The translations under genes were made by a program, and so were the position numbers. Positions 45,997-54,577 of a DNA stretch of 64,000 nt are shown here, piece after piece. The stretch covers positions 4,578 to 68,577 of the forward strand of contig JBBQNJ010000017.1 of the NCBI GenBank assembly GCA_038329845.1. Direction: 5' to 3'. The notes beneath the pieces were generated by a model, which was not told the origin of the DNA, searched no databases, and worked only from the letters and a program-made list of their open reading frames with translations. The stretch's first letter is position 1, and each line of letters begins with the position of its first letter. This DNA is from JBBQNJ01 sp038329845 (lineage in GTDB: Bacteria > Planctomycetota > Phycisphaerae > Tepidisphaerales > Tepidisphaeraceae).

Positions 45997-46065
45997 TTGC
46001 ATCCCGAATCCGACTGTGCTATTATCGTAACGATACGAATCTGGTTCGCAACGATACGGAGTCAT
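45997..46065 (+). promoter_or_regulatory. Promoter and LacI-type operators upstream of lacI-like gene
   Basis: TTGCAT (45997-46002), 17 bases, TATTAT (46020-46025). A perfect dyad TATCGT-A-ACGATA (46023-46035) overlaps the -10 box. A second half-site CGCAACGATACG follows at 46046-46057, a direct repeat of CGTAACGATACG at 46026-46037. GGAG then precedes the TTG start. Autoregulation by the encoded LacI-family protein is the simplest reading. The rest of the 329-base gap (45738-45996) shows nothing else. Confidence 0.75.
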
Positions 46066-46066
46066 C

Positions 46067-47089
46067 TTGGCCGCCACTTTACGAGATATTTCCCGCCGCA
46101 CCGGACTCGGTGTCACCACCGTCGCGGATATCCTGCGTAAAAAGCCGGGCTATCGCGACGAGACTCGGATTCGCGTGCTGGGCGTGGCCCGCGAAGTCGG
46201 CTATCTACCCAATCTTATCGGGCGCACCCTCAAGGGCGGGCGCAGCATGTCCGTCGGGGTCATTTTCCCCACCGTCACCAAGGCCTTGTTCGCCAGGCGG
46301 GCCGAGGTGCTTGAAACGACCCTCCGAGACGTCGGCTATCTCACCTTCATGATGCACGTCCGCTCGGGCCAAGACCAAACCCTGCTGGCGTCGATCGAAC
46401 AGCTTTTGCAACGGCGAATCGATGCCCTGGTGTTGTACCGCGAACTGCGGCCGTCGCCCGAGGTCTTCGAGGCATTGAGCAACCTGTCGATCCCAGTGGT
46501 GTATCTGGAGAGCGCGCCCGAGGGCGAGCATCGGTCGGTCCTGATCGATCGCCATCACGGGATGATCCAGGCCGCCGATCACCTGGCCGATCTGGGCCAT
46601 CGCCGCGTCGCGTTCGTGGGCATCGACTGGGATCTTCAGCGGCCGTATCGCAAGATCGAGCCGTACCGCCAGGCACTCGCCCGCCGCGGTGTCGAACTGA
46701 TTTACGGCCCGGAGTTCAAATGGAGCGGCGTCGAGCCGGCCGAACTCGAACCCATCGCCAAACGCCTGCTCGATCATCGCTCCGCGATCACCGCGGTGCT
46801 GGGAAACAACGATGAGACGGCGGTCGGCCTGGTGGGCGTTTTCCGCGACCTCGGTGCCGATGTGCCGGGACGGATGAGCGTCATCGGCTTCAACGACTCT
46901 TCCCTGGCCACGCTCACCCGCCCGAGATTGACCACCATCCGCCAACCGGCTAACGAAGTGGGACTCGCCGCGGCCGAGATGGTTTATTCCATGCTCGAAC
47001 ACCCTGAGCGGCCCGTAGAGACCGCGCGATTTCGATGTGAACTGGTGATTCGTGAATCGACCGGCGCTTTGCCGGATGGCACTTTTTAG
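46067..47089 (+). CDS. LacI family transcriptional regulator
   Basis: 340 residues from a TTG start. The helix-turn-helix and hinge read TLRDISRRTGLGVTTVADILRKKPGYRDETR, then VGYLPNLIGRTLKGGRS. The periplasmic-binding fold for a sugar effector follows (HHGMIQAADHLADLGHRRVAFVGIDWD, VIGFNDSSLATLTRPRLTTI). GGAG lies six bases before the TTG. It is followed after 14 bases by a PEP-CTERM gene, mirroring the GntR module at 41113. Its last 90 bases recur nearly unchanged in the remnant at 48004-48450. Confidence 0.92.
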   Translation: MAATLRDISRRTGLGVTTVADILRKKPGYRDETRIRVLGVAREVGYLPNLIGRTLKGGRSMSVGVIFPTVTKALFARRAEVLETTLRDVGYLTFMMHVRSGQDQTLLASIEQLLQRRIDALVLYRELRPSPEVFEALSNLSIPVVYLESAPEGEHRSVLIDRHHGMIQAADHLADLGHRRVAFVGIDWDLQRPYRKIEPYRQALARRGVELIYGPEFKWSGVEPAELEPIAKRLLDHRSAITAVLGNNDETAVGLVGVFRDLGADVPGRMSVIGFNDSSLATLTRPRLTTIRQPANEVGLAAAEMVYSMLEHPERPVETARFRCELVIRESTGALPDGTF

Positions 47090-47103
47090 ACGGAGGTTTT
47101 CTC

Positions 47104-47958
47104 ATGTCCAGGAAAATTCATGTTCGTTTCTTGCTTGCAGCGGTTGCGGGTACCTCGATGGCCTCGGCCACCGCGAATGCGGCGCTGGTGACCGAGTACT
47201 TCAATAACTATGGCACGGCCGACACGGCCATCAATCCGCTCGCCGGCGGAAGCGGGTGGAGTGCCGCCTGGAGCGGTTCCACGGGGACGACGCCGACGTC
47301 AAGTCCGTACTACACGCCGTCGGCCAACCTGAGTTATTCGGGAAGCGGCTACAGCAACACCGGCAATGAAACCGACACCAACGACGGCGGCGTGATCGAC
47401 GGCAGCGGCGGGCGCAATGTCTTTGCCGCGCGGAATTTCTCCAGTCTGAATGGCACGATCTGGGTCAGCTTCCTCGCCGCCGGCATCTCCGGCGGTAGCA
47501 ACAATAACCCGACGTTCCAGCTTCGCTCGGCGGTGTCGAGCAGCTCGGATCGCAACTCACTGCGAATTATGGGCACCGCCTTGCGGTGGTACAATGATGC
47601 TGGCATCGTAACGGATGTTTCGACAACGATTAACTCCAACACGCATCTGCTCCTAGGCCGCGTAACGATCAACGCCAGCGCGACGGACACCGTCGAATGG
47701 TGGGTCGATCCGAACTTGAGCAGCCTGGGCAGCCCCGTCGTGAGCGTTTCGACGGACCTCGGCGCCGGCGTGACCGGCATCGGCCTGTCGGCGCAGGGGA
47801 ACGGCGTGAAGTGGGACGCCATCCGCATCAGCAACGATGCGAATGGATTTCAGCAGGTCACCCAGGTGATCCCCGAACCGACCGGGCTCATGGCGCTGTC
47901 GGCCGGTGCGATGTGCCTGCTGCCGCGACGCAGGACGTCGCGCGGCGAGCAGCGATGA
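47104..47958 (+). CDS. PEP-CTERM sorting domain protein, copy A
   Basis: 284 residues. Signal peptide ends SATANA-ALV. The body is a beta-rich lectin-like domain (FAARNFSSLNGTIWVSFLAA, NTHLLLGRVTINASATDTVEWWVDP, AIRISNDANGFQQVTQ). The tail VIPEPTGLMALSAGAMCLLP and RRRTSRGEQR is a PEP-CTERM tag. GGAGG precedes the ATG. Paralogous to copy B (48464): the start and the last 140 bases are nearly identical but the middle has diverged strongly. Confidence 0.92.
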   Translation: MSRKIHVRFLLAAVAGTSMASATANAALVTEYFNNYGTADTAINPLAGGSGWSAAWSGSTGTTPTSSPYYTPSANLSYSGSGYSNTGNETDTNDGGVIDGSGGRNVFAARNFSSLNGTIWVSFLAAGISGGSNNNPTFQLRSAVSSSSDRNSLRIMGTALRWYNDAGIVTDVSTTINSNTHLLLGRVTINASATDTVEWWVDPNLSSLGSPVVSVSTDLGAGVTGIGLSAQGNGVKWDAIRISNDANGFQQVTQVIPEPTGLMALSAGAMCLLPRRRTSRGEQR

Positions 47959-48003
47959 AACGAGCCTCGTGGAGAAACTCCCTTGATGAAAGGACAGTGC
48001 GAC

Positions 48004-48450
48004 ATGGCACGGTTCATTCATGATGCCCCCGCCCCCGCTCGACGAACGTCGGATATCCTGCGGGAAAAGCCCGGCTTTCGGAGTCAGACCCGCATGCGGG
48101 TGCTGGATGTGGCCGGAGAAGTGGGCTATCAGCCCAGCTTCATCGGACGCACGCTCACCGGCGGAGGCAGCATGTCCATCGGAGTCATCTTCCCCACGCT
48201 GAGCAAGAGCGTCTTCGCCCAGCGTGCCGTGGCGATGGGAACGACCCTTCGGGATGCCGGCGACCTCACTTTCATGATGCACGTCCGCTCCAGGGAAGAC
48301 CAGTCGCTCCTGGGGTCGATCAGCGTTGCCGCGGCCGAGATGGTTTATTCCATGCTCGAACACCCTGAGCGGCCCGTAGAGACCGCGCGATTTCGATGTG
48401 AACTCGTAATTCGTGATTCAACCGGCGCTATGCCGGGCCACCTTTTTTAG
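48004..48450 (+). pseudogene. Chimeric remnant: pseudopilin leader fused to internally deleted LacI copy
   Basis: ATG at 48004 opens MARFIHDAPAPARRTS, the leader of the pseudopilin at 49378 (MARFIHDSPAPARRTS). At about 48050 the frame passes into the LacI sequence SDILREKPGFRSQTRMRVLD, losing the helix-turn-helix. It continues to SREDQSLLGSI and then jumps to AAAEMVYSMLEHPERPVETA, a deletion of about 190 residues relative to the intact LacI. Both joints keep the frame, giving a 148-residue open frame. It marks the second copy of a duplicated LacI/PEP-CTERM/pseudopilin module. A functional short protein cannot be excluded. Confidence 0.85.
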
Positions 48451-48463
48451 ACGGAGGTTTCTC

Positions 48464-49333
48464 ATGTCCAAGCCCAATCGTGTTTGTTTGTGGCTCGCGG
48501 CGGTCGCGGGCATGGCAATGGCGACCACGGTCGCGAACGCGGCACTGGTGACCGAGTACTTCAATAACTATGGCACGACTGCCCCCACCGACATGACCTC
48601 TGCGGCACTGAATGGCGGCAGTGGCTGGAGCACTGCGTGGGCAGGCAACACATCGGCTCCGATCTACGAACCGGGGACGCAGCTAACTTACACTGCCACC
48701 GGCTACAGCGCCAGCGACAATGAGAGCGGGAGCAACGACGGTGCCATCAAGGGCGGCGCCTCGGACGTCAGTTTCGCGAGCCGACAGGTGTCGTCAATGG
48801 ATGGCACCGTGTGGTTGAGCATGTTGGTATCCGGCCTCAAATCGAGTGCAACTGTCGGATTCAGCTCTTCCGGTGCCAACAATACCTGGCTTCGAGCGGA
48901 AGCCGCTCAACTTCGATGGCGCCAGCCGTCAGGCACTATTACCAACTACGCGATAGGCAGCACGCTGAGTGAGTCAGGAACGCATCTGCTTCTTGGGCGA
49001 ATCGTATTCAATGCAACCGGCAATGAGACGGTGCACTGGTGGATCGATCCGACCCTTAACACCAACGGAACTGCGCCTTCGGACGCGTCCGCGGTGGTGG
49101 CGAGAACGGTGGACCAATTAGGTATCGGGCTGACAAGAATTAACCTGACGGGTACGAGCACAAGCACGACTAACGCTCCGGCTCGATTCGACGCCATCCG
49201 CATCAGCAACGATGCGAATGGATTCCAGCAGGTCACCCAGGTGATCCCCGAACCGACCGGGCTCATGGCGCTGTCGGCCGGTGCGATGTGCCTGCTGCCG
49301 CGACGCAGGACGTCGCGCGGCGAGCAGCGCTGA
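48464..49333 (+). CDS. PEP-CTERM sorting domain protein, copy B
   Basis: 289 residues. Signal peptide AAVAGMAMATTVANA-ALV; then VTEYFNNYGT as in copy A; a divergent lectin-like centre (SFASRQVSSMDGTVWLSMLV, THLLLGRIVFNATGNETVHWWIDP); and an identical PEP-CTERM tail (VIPEPTGLMALSAGAMCLLP, RRRTSRGEQR). GGAGG precedes the ATG at 48464, 13 bases after the LacI remnant. Confidence 0.92.
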   Translation: MSKPNRVCLWLAAVAGMAMATTVANAALVTEYFNNYGTTAPTDMTSAALNGGSGWSTAWAGNTSAPIYEPGTQLTYTATGYSASDNESGSNDGAIKGGASDVSFASRQVSSMDGTVWLSMLVSGLKSSATVGFSSSGANNTWLRAEAAQLRWRQPSGTITNYAIGSTLSESGTHLLLGRIVFNATGNETVHWWIDPTLNTNGTAPSDASAVVARTVDQLGIGLTRINLTGTSTSTTNAPARFDAIRISNDANGFQQVTQVIPEPTGLMALSAGAMCLLPRRRTSRGEQR

Positions 49334-49377
49334 AACGAGCATCGTTGAAAAGCTCCTTGACGAAAGGACAGTGCGAT

Positions 49378-50181
49378 ATGGCACGGTTTATTCATGATTC
49401 TCCCGCCCCCGCTCGACGGACGTCGCGCGGGACGGGGTTTACCCTGGTGGAATTGCTCGTCGTCATCGGGATTATCGCCCTGCTTATCTCGATCTTGCTG
49501 CCGGCGCTGAACAAAGCCCGCGCCGCGGCCAATCGCACGGCGTGCCTGAGCAATATTCGCCAGTTGGCCGTGGGCACGCACATGTACGCCCAGGAGTACC
49601 GCGGCTGGCTCATGCCCACCAAGCAACAGAACGCCAGGTGGAACGAATACTGGGATACCCACCAGTTCTACTACTTCGATTTCGGCACGCAGGGAGATCA
49701 GGCGCTGCTCGGGCCCGACGGCGGCATCGCCGGCCTCGGCCATCTGTATAAGACCGGCATCCTCCGCGATGGACGGCTGTTTTATTGTCCCGTGCAGCTC
49801 AGCACGAATCTGACCCTCGACGCGTATGAGCCGTGGCTCACACCCCAGCCGCATCCATCGCAGGGCGCGGTCGTTCGCGTGGGATACTATTTCAATCCCC
49901 ACACCACCGACCGCTCGGGCAAGCGCACCAACAGTGTGCCGCAACCGCGCGTCTACACAAGGCTCAGCCAGATGAAGAACGATAAGGTGCTGCTGGTCGA
50001 GGTTCTGAACAGCCAGTCCCTCACCGCTCATCACAATCCCGACGGCTGGTCGGTGGCCTTCGCCGATGGCAGCGCCCGGTTCGTCAGCGACAAGCGGGTC
50101 TGGACCAATCTCACCGATCCGAATTTCTCGAAGCGAAACTGGGTATTGTTCAATAATTCGCTGGATAATCTGACGGAATAG
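49378..50181 (+). CDS. Pseudopilin with prepilin-type N terminus
   Basis: 267 residues. The leader is unusually long and basic (MARFIHDSPAPARRTSRGTG) before FTLVELLVVIGIIALLISIL, with Gly at -1 and Glu at 5 of the mature pilin. CLSNIRQLAVGTHMYAQEY and the late HNPDGWSVAFADGS place it with the planctomycete H-X9-DG-like pseudopilins. AAAGGA precedes the ATG by about ten bases. It follows PEP-CTERM copy B by 44 bases and precedes the polysaccharide lyase. Confidence 0.92.
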   Translation: MARFIHDSPAPARRTSRGTGFTLVELLVVIGIIALLISILLPALNKARAAANRTACLSNIRQLAVGTHMYAQEYRGWLMPTKQQNARWNEYWDTHQFYYFDFGTQGDQALLGPDGGIAGLGHLYKTGILRDGRLFYCPVQLSTNLTLDAYEPWLTPQPHPSQGAVVRVGYYFNPHTTDRSGKRTNSVPQPRVYTRLSQMKNDKVLLVEVLNSQSLTAHHNPDGWSVAFADGSARFVSDKRVWTNLTDPNFSKRNWVLFNNSLDNLTE

Positions 50182-50250
50182 CGGATTTCCTCGCGTGCCT
50201 TTATCGAGCGGTGTCCCGGGGGTCTCGCCCTCTCGACATCCCAATCGCCT

Positions 50251-50299
50251 CGTCGGCCCGATGGCGTCGTCGGCCCGATGGCGTCGTCGGCCCGATGAC
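50251..50299. repeat. 17-base tandem repeat, nearly three copies
   Basis: Unit CGTCGGCCCGATGGCGT repeated at 50251, 50268 and 50285, the third copy incomplete and ending CGATGACC. It lies between the pseudopilin and the lyase gene. Confidence 0.85.
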
Positions 50300-50301
50300 C
50301 T

Positions 50302-50328
50302 GGATCTGAAATCTGAGATTTCAGATCC
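50302..50328. promoter_or_regulatory. Perfect 13-base palindrome upstream of the lyase
   Basis: GGATCTGAAATCT, one base, AGATTTCAGATCC. It stands 32 bases before the lyase start and is followed by no T run, so an operator or an mRNA hairpin is more likely than a terminator. It does not resemble the lacI or gntR operators found here. Confidence 0.7.
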
Positions 50329-50360
50329 ATCGATCGGCCCTTTTAATCCGGAACCAGTTT

Positions 50361-53258
50361 ATGATTTCTCCTTGTTATTCCTACGGCCTTCTCGCCCTTC
50401 TTCTGTTCTGCACCAGCACCTCGATGGCGGCGTCTTCGACTCAGCCTTCCGAGTCCAGGGGCGCGATTGCGATGAAAGCCACCGGCGGACCGGGGGTGAA
50501 GCTCACCGGGATTGACGCCAGGCAGGTGGTCAAGGGCGCCGTGCGACTGAACAACCGCGACGAGATGGACGGTCCGCCGCGGGCGGTCGAGTTTTCCCCG
50601 AAGATCGACGGCTGGTGCGAAGTTTGGATCCAGCTTCCCAACTCCTATTGGCCGGCCACAGCCAAGGGGATGGGCGTCGAGATCACCCATGCCGGGGGAA
50701 CCGAGGTTATGCCCGCTCAGCCGCGACTGGGAGGAAACTGGTATTTCTTCGGCGTCTGGAAGTTCACGCCGCAGGCGGGCAGCGTTCGCATCAGCAATGA
50801 AGGGGTCATCTCGACGGCGGACATCGAGGCAGTGAAGTTCATCCCCACGGACGCGCCGCCTCAACAGCGCGGGCCCCGTCCCCTGCCGGCCGCCAACGAC
50901 GACTTTGACCGGATGCGCGACCGCTGGCTGGACATCCTCACCGGCCCGCCGTCACTGGACGAAACCGACCGCGAAGTCCGAGAGATGTTTCTCGACAGCG
51001 ATCACCTGGCGATGACCTTCTGGTCGAGCATGAACCGCCCGCCGGAAAAGGGACGCCTATGGCCGGACATGAACGCGCCGAAGAACGACTACAGCGCCGG
51101 AGGCCAGGAGGCCAACATCTGCTTTGATCGGTTGCGCCGACTGGCGCTGGCGTACGCCGGGGCCGCGCCCCAGTTCGGCTACGGTGCCAAGATGCGCGGC
51201 AATCCCGACCTGAAACGTGACATCCTCGCCGGGTTTGATTTCATGCTGCAAACCGCGTGGAACGAGCAGTCCAAGGAAGCGGCCCGCGGCTGGCTGGTGA
51301 CCGGGGCATTTATCCCGCGATATGGCGCTGAGTGCCTGCTGGCGTTGGGCGATCCATCGGCCGAACTGCGCGAGCAATTCATGGCCACGGCGTTGCGCCT
51401 GAGTCCTACGCCGTTGAAGCATACCGGGGCCAATCGGCTGTTCTGGGTCACCGCCCACGCCGCGATGGGGGTGCTTGCCAAGGATGCCCAGCGGCTGCAA
51501 CTCGCCCGCGATGGGATGAACGATCCGCTGCAATTCACCGTGCGCAGCGCCGCCAACCCTCGAGATCACAGCGGCGTGGACGGGATGTATGCCGACGGGT
51601 CGTTCATCCAGCACCGCGTCCAGCCCTACAACCACGGATACGGCACCGGCATGGTCAAGCAGCTCGCCGAGACGATCTCGCTGTTCGAGGGCTCGCCGTG
51701 GGAAATCCCCGCTAAGAAGAAGGCGAATCTTGTTCAATACGAGAAGAACGGGGTGATTCCGTTGTCGTTCCGCGGGCAGTGGTTTCGCCGCGTGACCGGG
51801 CGGGCGGTCTCATCGTACAAGGACGAACGCCCCACCATCGAGAGCAACCTCGAAGCCATCTCGTCGATAGCGCCCAAGGCCGACCGCGGATATTTCATGT
51901 CGGTCCTCAAGGCGATGCTCGAGTATCCCCCGGCGGTCGCCTATGAACAGGAGGCCCAGGCCCGTCTTCGCCGACAATTCGGGACCAAGCTCCCGGCCAT
52001 CGACTTTGTGCGAAAGCAAATTGCCGTCGAGGCGACGTCGGATCGGTCGATCAAGCCCGCCGACTGGTTCGTCGGAGCGCGGATTTTCCCCAACATGGAC
52101 ATGGCCGCGTACCAGCGCCCGACCTGGGCCGGGGAACTGTCGATGTCCTCGACCCGCATTGCTACCCACGAATCGTTTTACGGCAACAACAAAAAAGGCT
52201 GGTACCTCGGCGACGGGATGCTGCGCCTGCATACGCTGGATTACCGCCTGTATCTCGACAATTACTGGCCGACCCACGATCCGTATCACCTGCCCGGCAC
52301 GACGGTCGATACGCGCCAGCGCGACGACTTCGGCGCCGGCGCCGCCGACATCGGCAAGCCCTCGGCGAGCGACTTTGCCGGCGGGGCGGCGGTCGCCGAT
52401 CGCTTTGCCGTCGCCGGCATGGAACTGCAAGCCGCCGGATCGAGCCTCAAGGCGCGCAAGGCCTGGTTTTTCTTCGATGACCAGATCGTTTGCCTGGGAT
52501 CGGGGATCACCGCCTCAGACGGACGGGCGATTCACAGCACCGTCGAGCAAATGAAGCTCAACGAAAAAGGGGACAATCCACTGTTCGTGGACGGCAAGGC
52601 GATGCCGGCCGATCTGGGTTGGACCGAGACTTTGGCATCGCCGCGATGGGCCCATCTGGCGGGCAACACACCCGACTCGGGAGTCGGGTACTACTTCCCC
52701 CGTCCGGCTCCGCTTCTCGCCCGACGCGAAGCCCGCAGCGGCGCCTGGACCGACATCGGCCCGGAAAGCAAAAACGATCCGGCCAAATACACCCGCAACT
52801 ACGCCGCCCTGTGGTTCGATCACGGCGTCAATCCCACCGGCGGCGATTACCAGTACGTTCTGCTGCCGGGAACGACCGCCGAGCAGGTAAAGGCGTACGC
52901 AGCCAAACCCTCGACCGAGGTGATCGCCTGCTCGCCCGGCGTCTCGGCGGCCCGCGACGGCGCCCTCGGCGTCACCGCCGCGGTTTTCTGGGAAAACAAA
53001 CCCGCCTCGGCGGGGATCATTTCGTGCAATGCCCCGGCCTGCGTGATCGTCTGGCAAACGCCCAGGGAAATCCGCGTCGCGGTAAGCGACCCCACGCAGA
53101 AAAACACCGGCGCCATCGAGGTGAAGATCGCCTTACCCGCCGGCGCGCCCAGGCAAACCGATCCGGCGGTCAAAGCGTCGGCCGGCGAGACGATCACGTT
53201 GATTGTTTCACCCAAAAACGCCGACGGACGCGCGTTCGAGACCGTTTTCCCGCGATGA
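50361..53258 (+). CDS. Polysaccharide lyase family 8-like protein
   Basis: 965 residues with a signal peptide (LLALLLFCTSTSMAASS). Residues 30-170 are a beta-rich module. The central alpha/alpha toroid has GVDGMYADGSFIQHRVQPYN followed by HGYGTGM, the family-8 region with the catalytic Tyr, and the catalytic His/Asn likely in ANRLFWVTAHAAMG. The C-terminal beta sandwich carries THESFYGNNKKGWYLGDGML and PYHLPGTTVD, strongly typical of PL8. Family members cleave hyaluronan, chondroitin or xanthan by beta-elimination at uronic acid; which one here is unknown. It ends the LacI-linked cluster and is its presumed effector enzyme. Confidence 0.85.
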   Translation: MISPCYSYGLLALLLFCTSTSMAASSTQPSESRGAIAMKATGGPGVKLTGIDARQVVKGAVRLNNRDEMDGPPRAVEFSPKIDGWCEVWIQLPNSYWPATAKGMGVEITHAGGTEVMPAQPRLGGNWYFFGVWKFTPQAGSVRISNEGVISTADIEAVKFIPTDAPPQQRGPRPLPAANDDFDRMRDRWLDILTGPPSLDETDREVREMFLDSDHLAMTFWSSMNRPPEKGRLWPDMNAPKNDYSAGGQEANICFDRLRRLALAYAGAAPQFGYGAKMRGNPDLKRDILAGFDFMLQTAWNEQSKEAARGWLVTGAFIPRYGAECLLALGDPSAELREQFMATALRLSPTPLKHTGANRLFWVTAHAAMGVLAKDAQRLQLARDGMNDPLQFTVRSAANPRDHSGVDGMYADGSFIQHRVQPYNHGYGTGMVKQLAETISLFEGSPWEIPAKKKANLVQYEKNGVIPLSFRGQWFRRVTGRAVSSYKDERPTIESNLEAISSIAPKADRGYFMSVLKAMLEYPPAVAYEQEAQARLRRQFGTKLPAIDFVRKQIAVEATSDRSIKPADWFVGARIFPNMDMAAYQRPTWAGELSMSSTRIATHESFYGNNKKGWYLGDGMLRLHTLDYRLYLDNYWPTHDPYHLPGTTVDTRQRDDFGAGAADIGKPSASDFAGGAAVADRFAVAGMELQAAGSSLKARKAWFFFDDQIVCLGSGITASDGRAIHSTVEQMKLNEKGDNPLFVDGKAMPADLGWTETLASPRWAHLAGNTPDSGVGYYFPRPAPLLARREARSGAWTDIGPESKNDPAKYTRNYAALWFDHGVNPTGGDYQYVLLPGTTAEQVKAYAAKPSTEVIACSPGVSAARDGALGVTAAVFWENKPASAGIISCNAPACVIVWQTPREIRVAVSDPTQKNTGAIEVKIALPAGAPRQTDPAVKASAGETITLIVSPKNADGRAFETVFPR

Positions 53259-53383
53259 GCCACCCACCGGCGGGTTCGCCCGCCCGCCGAGACGACGATT
53301 TATCGCCGGTGAAGACACGGCCGGCAGTGGGAGCCTGACTCGGGTTGCTCTACGAACATGGGCCGGAACAAAGCCGTACGCTG

Positions 53384-53412
53384 TTGACACATTTTTCATC
53401 GGCGCGTAGTGT
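53384..53412 (+). promoter_or_regulatory. Candidate promoter of the STAS/anti-sigma operon
   Basis: TTGACA (53384-53389), 17 bases, TAGTGT (53407-53412), 72 bases before the ATG of the STAS gene. The -35 and the spacing are good, the -10 weak. Confidence 0.5.
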
Positions 53413-53483
53413 CAGGGTTGATGCCTCGCCGGCGCGGAGTCGGCGGGGCTTGATGGAGCTGGTGCATTAGCCCGAAAGTCGGC

Positions 53484-53843
53484 ATGTCCGAAGCCTACCC
53501 CCCTTTGTCGGTCACGCAGCAGAAAGACGTGCGAATCGTCGAGTTCACGCATAACAAGATTCTCGACGAGGCGAACATCGCCGAGATCGGACAAACCCTG
53601 CAGTCCATCCTCGACGAGACCGAATATCCCAAGCTGCTGCTGGATTTCGCCAATGTCGATCACCTGTCCAGCGCCGCGCTGGGGATGCTGATCAACCTCA
53701 ACCAGAAGATCAAGCAGCGAAACGGGCAGTTGCGTCTGGCGAACATCAAGCCGCAAATTTACGAAGTTTTCGTCATCACCAAATTAAACAAGCTGTTCAA
53801 GATCTCGGCCAACCGGGCCGAGGCCGAGGGCAGTTTCACCTGA
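53484..53843 (+). CDS. STAS-domain anti-sigma factor antagonist
   Basis: 119 residues, one STAS domain: VRIVEFTHNKILDEANIAEI, LLLDFANVDHLSSAALGMLI with the phosphorylatable Ser in HLSSAA, and a C-terminal helix. In partner-switching systems the unphosphorylated form binds the anti-sigma kinase and frees the sigma factor. The kinase is encoded next. No sigma factor gene is adjacent, so the target is elsewhere or the pair regulates an enzyme. Confidence 0.93.
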   Translation: MSEAYPPLSVTQQKDVRIVEFTHNKILDEANIAEIGQTLQSILDETEYPKLLLDFANVDHLSSAALGMLINLNQKIKQRNGQLRLANIKPQIYEVFVITKLNKLFKISANRAEAEGSFT

Positions 53844-53867
53844 ACCGCACAAACGATCGGATGGCGG

Positions 53868-54341
53868 ATGGGCGCGTCCCGGCCGAAACCTCACGCCGCC
53901 CGATCGGCGCCCAAATCCGCCGAGGCGGCACTGTCGTTGACCCTCGCTTCAGACTTCGTTTCCGCCAGAAAAGCCCAGAAGCTGATCCTCGATAAGATCG
54001 CCGCCGTGGGGTTCGGCGAGCAGGCCTGTTTCGGCGTCAAGCTCGCGATGGAAGAGGCGATGATCAACGCGATCAAGCACGGGAACAAGCTGGACGCGAC
54101 AAAGAAGGTGCGGATCGAGGCGAAAATCACGCCCGATTCGGCCACGATCACCATTGAGGACGAGGGCTCGGGATTCAAACGCCACGCCGTTCCCGATCCC
54201 ACTCTCGAAGAGAACATCGAAAAGTGCAGCGGGCGGGGAATCCTGCTGATGGAGGCCTACATGGACAAGGTCTCCTGGGATCGCAAAGGACGGCGCGTGC
54301 GAATGATCAAACACAACCGCCCGGACCTGCATCCGCGCTGA
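53868..54341 (+). CDS. RsbW-type anti-sigma factor serine kinase (HATPase)
   Basis: 157 residues, GHKL ATPase fold: N box GVKLAMEEAMINAIKHGN, G1 box IEDEGSGFKR, G2 box GRGILLMEAYMDKV. These are the motifs of RsbW/SpoIIAB kinases that phosphorylate STAS antagonists. The first 28 residues are basic and probably disordered. It starts 24 bases after the STAS gene. Confidence 0.92.
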   Translation: MGASRPKPHAARSAPKSAEAALSLTLASDFVSARKAQKLILDKIAAVGFGEQACFGVKLAMEEAMINAIKHGNKLDATKKVRIEAKITPDSATITIEDEGSGFKRHAVPDPTLEENIEKCSGRGILLMEAYMDKVSWDRKGRRVRMIKHNRPDLHPR

Positions 54342-54417
54342 AGACGGGGACCTTCAGAATGCCCGTCACGCAAGTAACGATCCCCCCGACGAAACCCTTT
54401 TTTTTCACAGTTCCCTT

Positions 54418-54514
54418 GGGGTGCAGACATCCTGCCTGCCTGGATGTCCCCCATGCCGCCGTGTTTGGGGTGCAGGCATCTTGCCTGCTTGGATGTCCCC
54501 ATGCCGTGTGTCCC
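54418..54514. repeat. Two-copy 49-base repeat with hairpin core
   Basis: GGGGTGCAGGCATCTTGCC and its continuation to GGATGTCCCC occur at 54418 and again at 54467, with a shared ATGCCG...GTGT tail. The core GCAGGCA-TCT-TGCCTGC is an inverted repeat. It lies between the anti-sigma kinase and acpS. Comparable gcaggc...gcctgc units are dispersed in many planctomycete and related genomes (recalled). Confidence 0.75.
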
Positions 54515-54577
54515 AGGGTCCCTTTTCAGCGGGTCGCGGAGTTGCGGGCGGGGAAGCCCGATCCTATGGTCGATTCC

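Noticed and set aside
50251..50299. CRISPR-like repeats
   Set aside because: Units are contiguous without spacers, so this is a simple tandem repeat; no cas genes are present.
53484..54341. Complete sigma-factor partner-switching operon
   Set aside because: Only the STAS antagonist and kinase are present; the next gene is acpS and no sigma factor is encoded in the window.
54224..54577. N-terminal extension of acpS by 118 codons
   Set aside because: It reads through the anti-sigma kinase gene and the 49-base repeat; AcpS proteins begin at the GIDIV strand.
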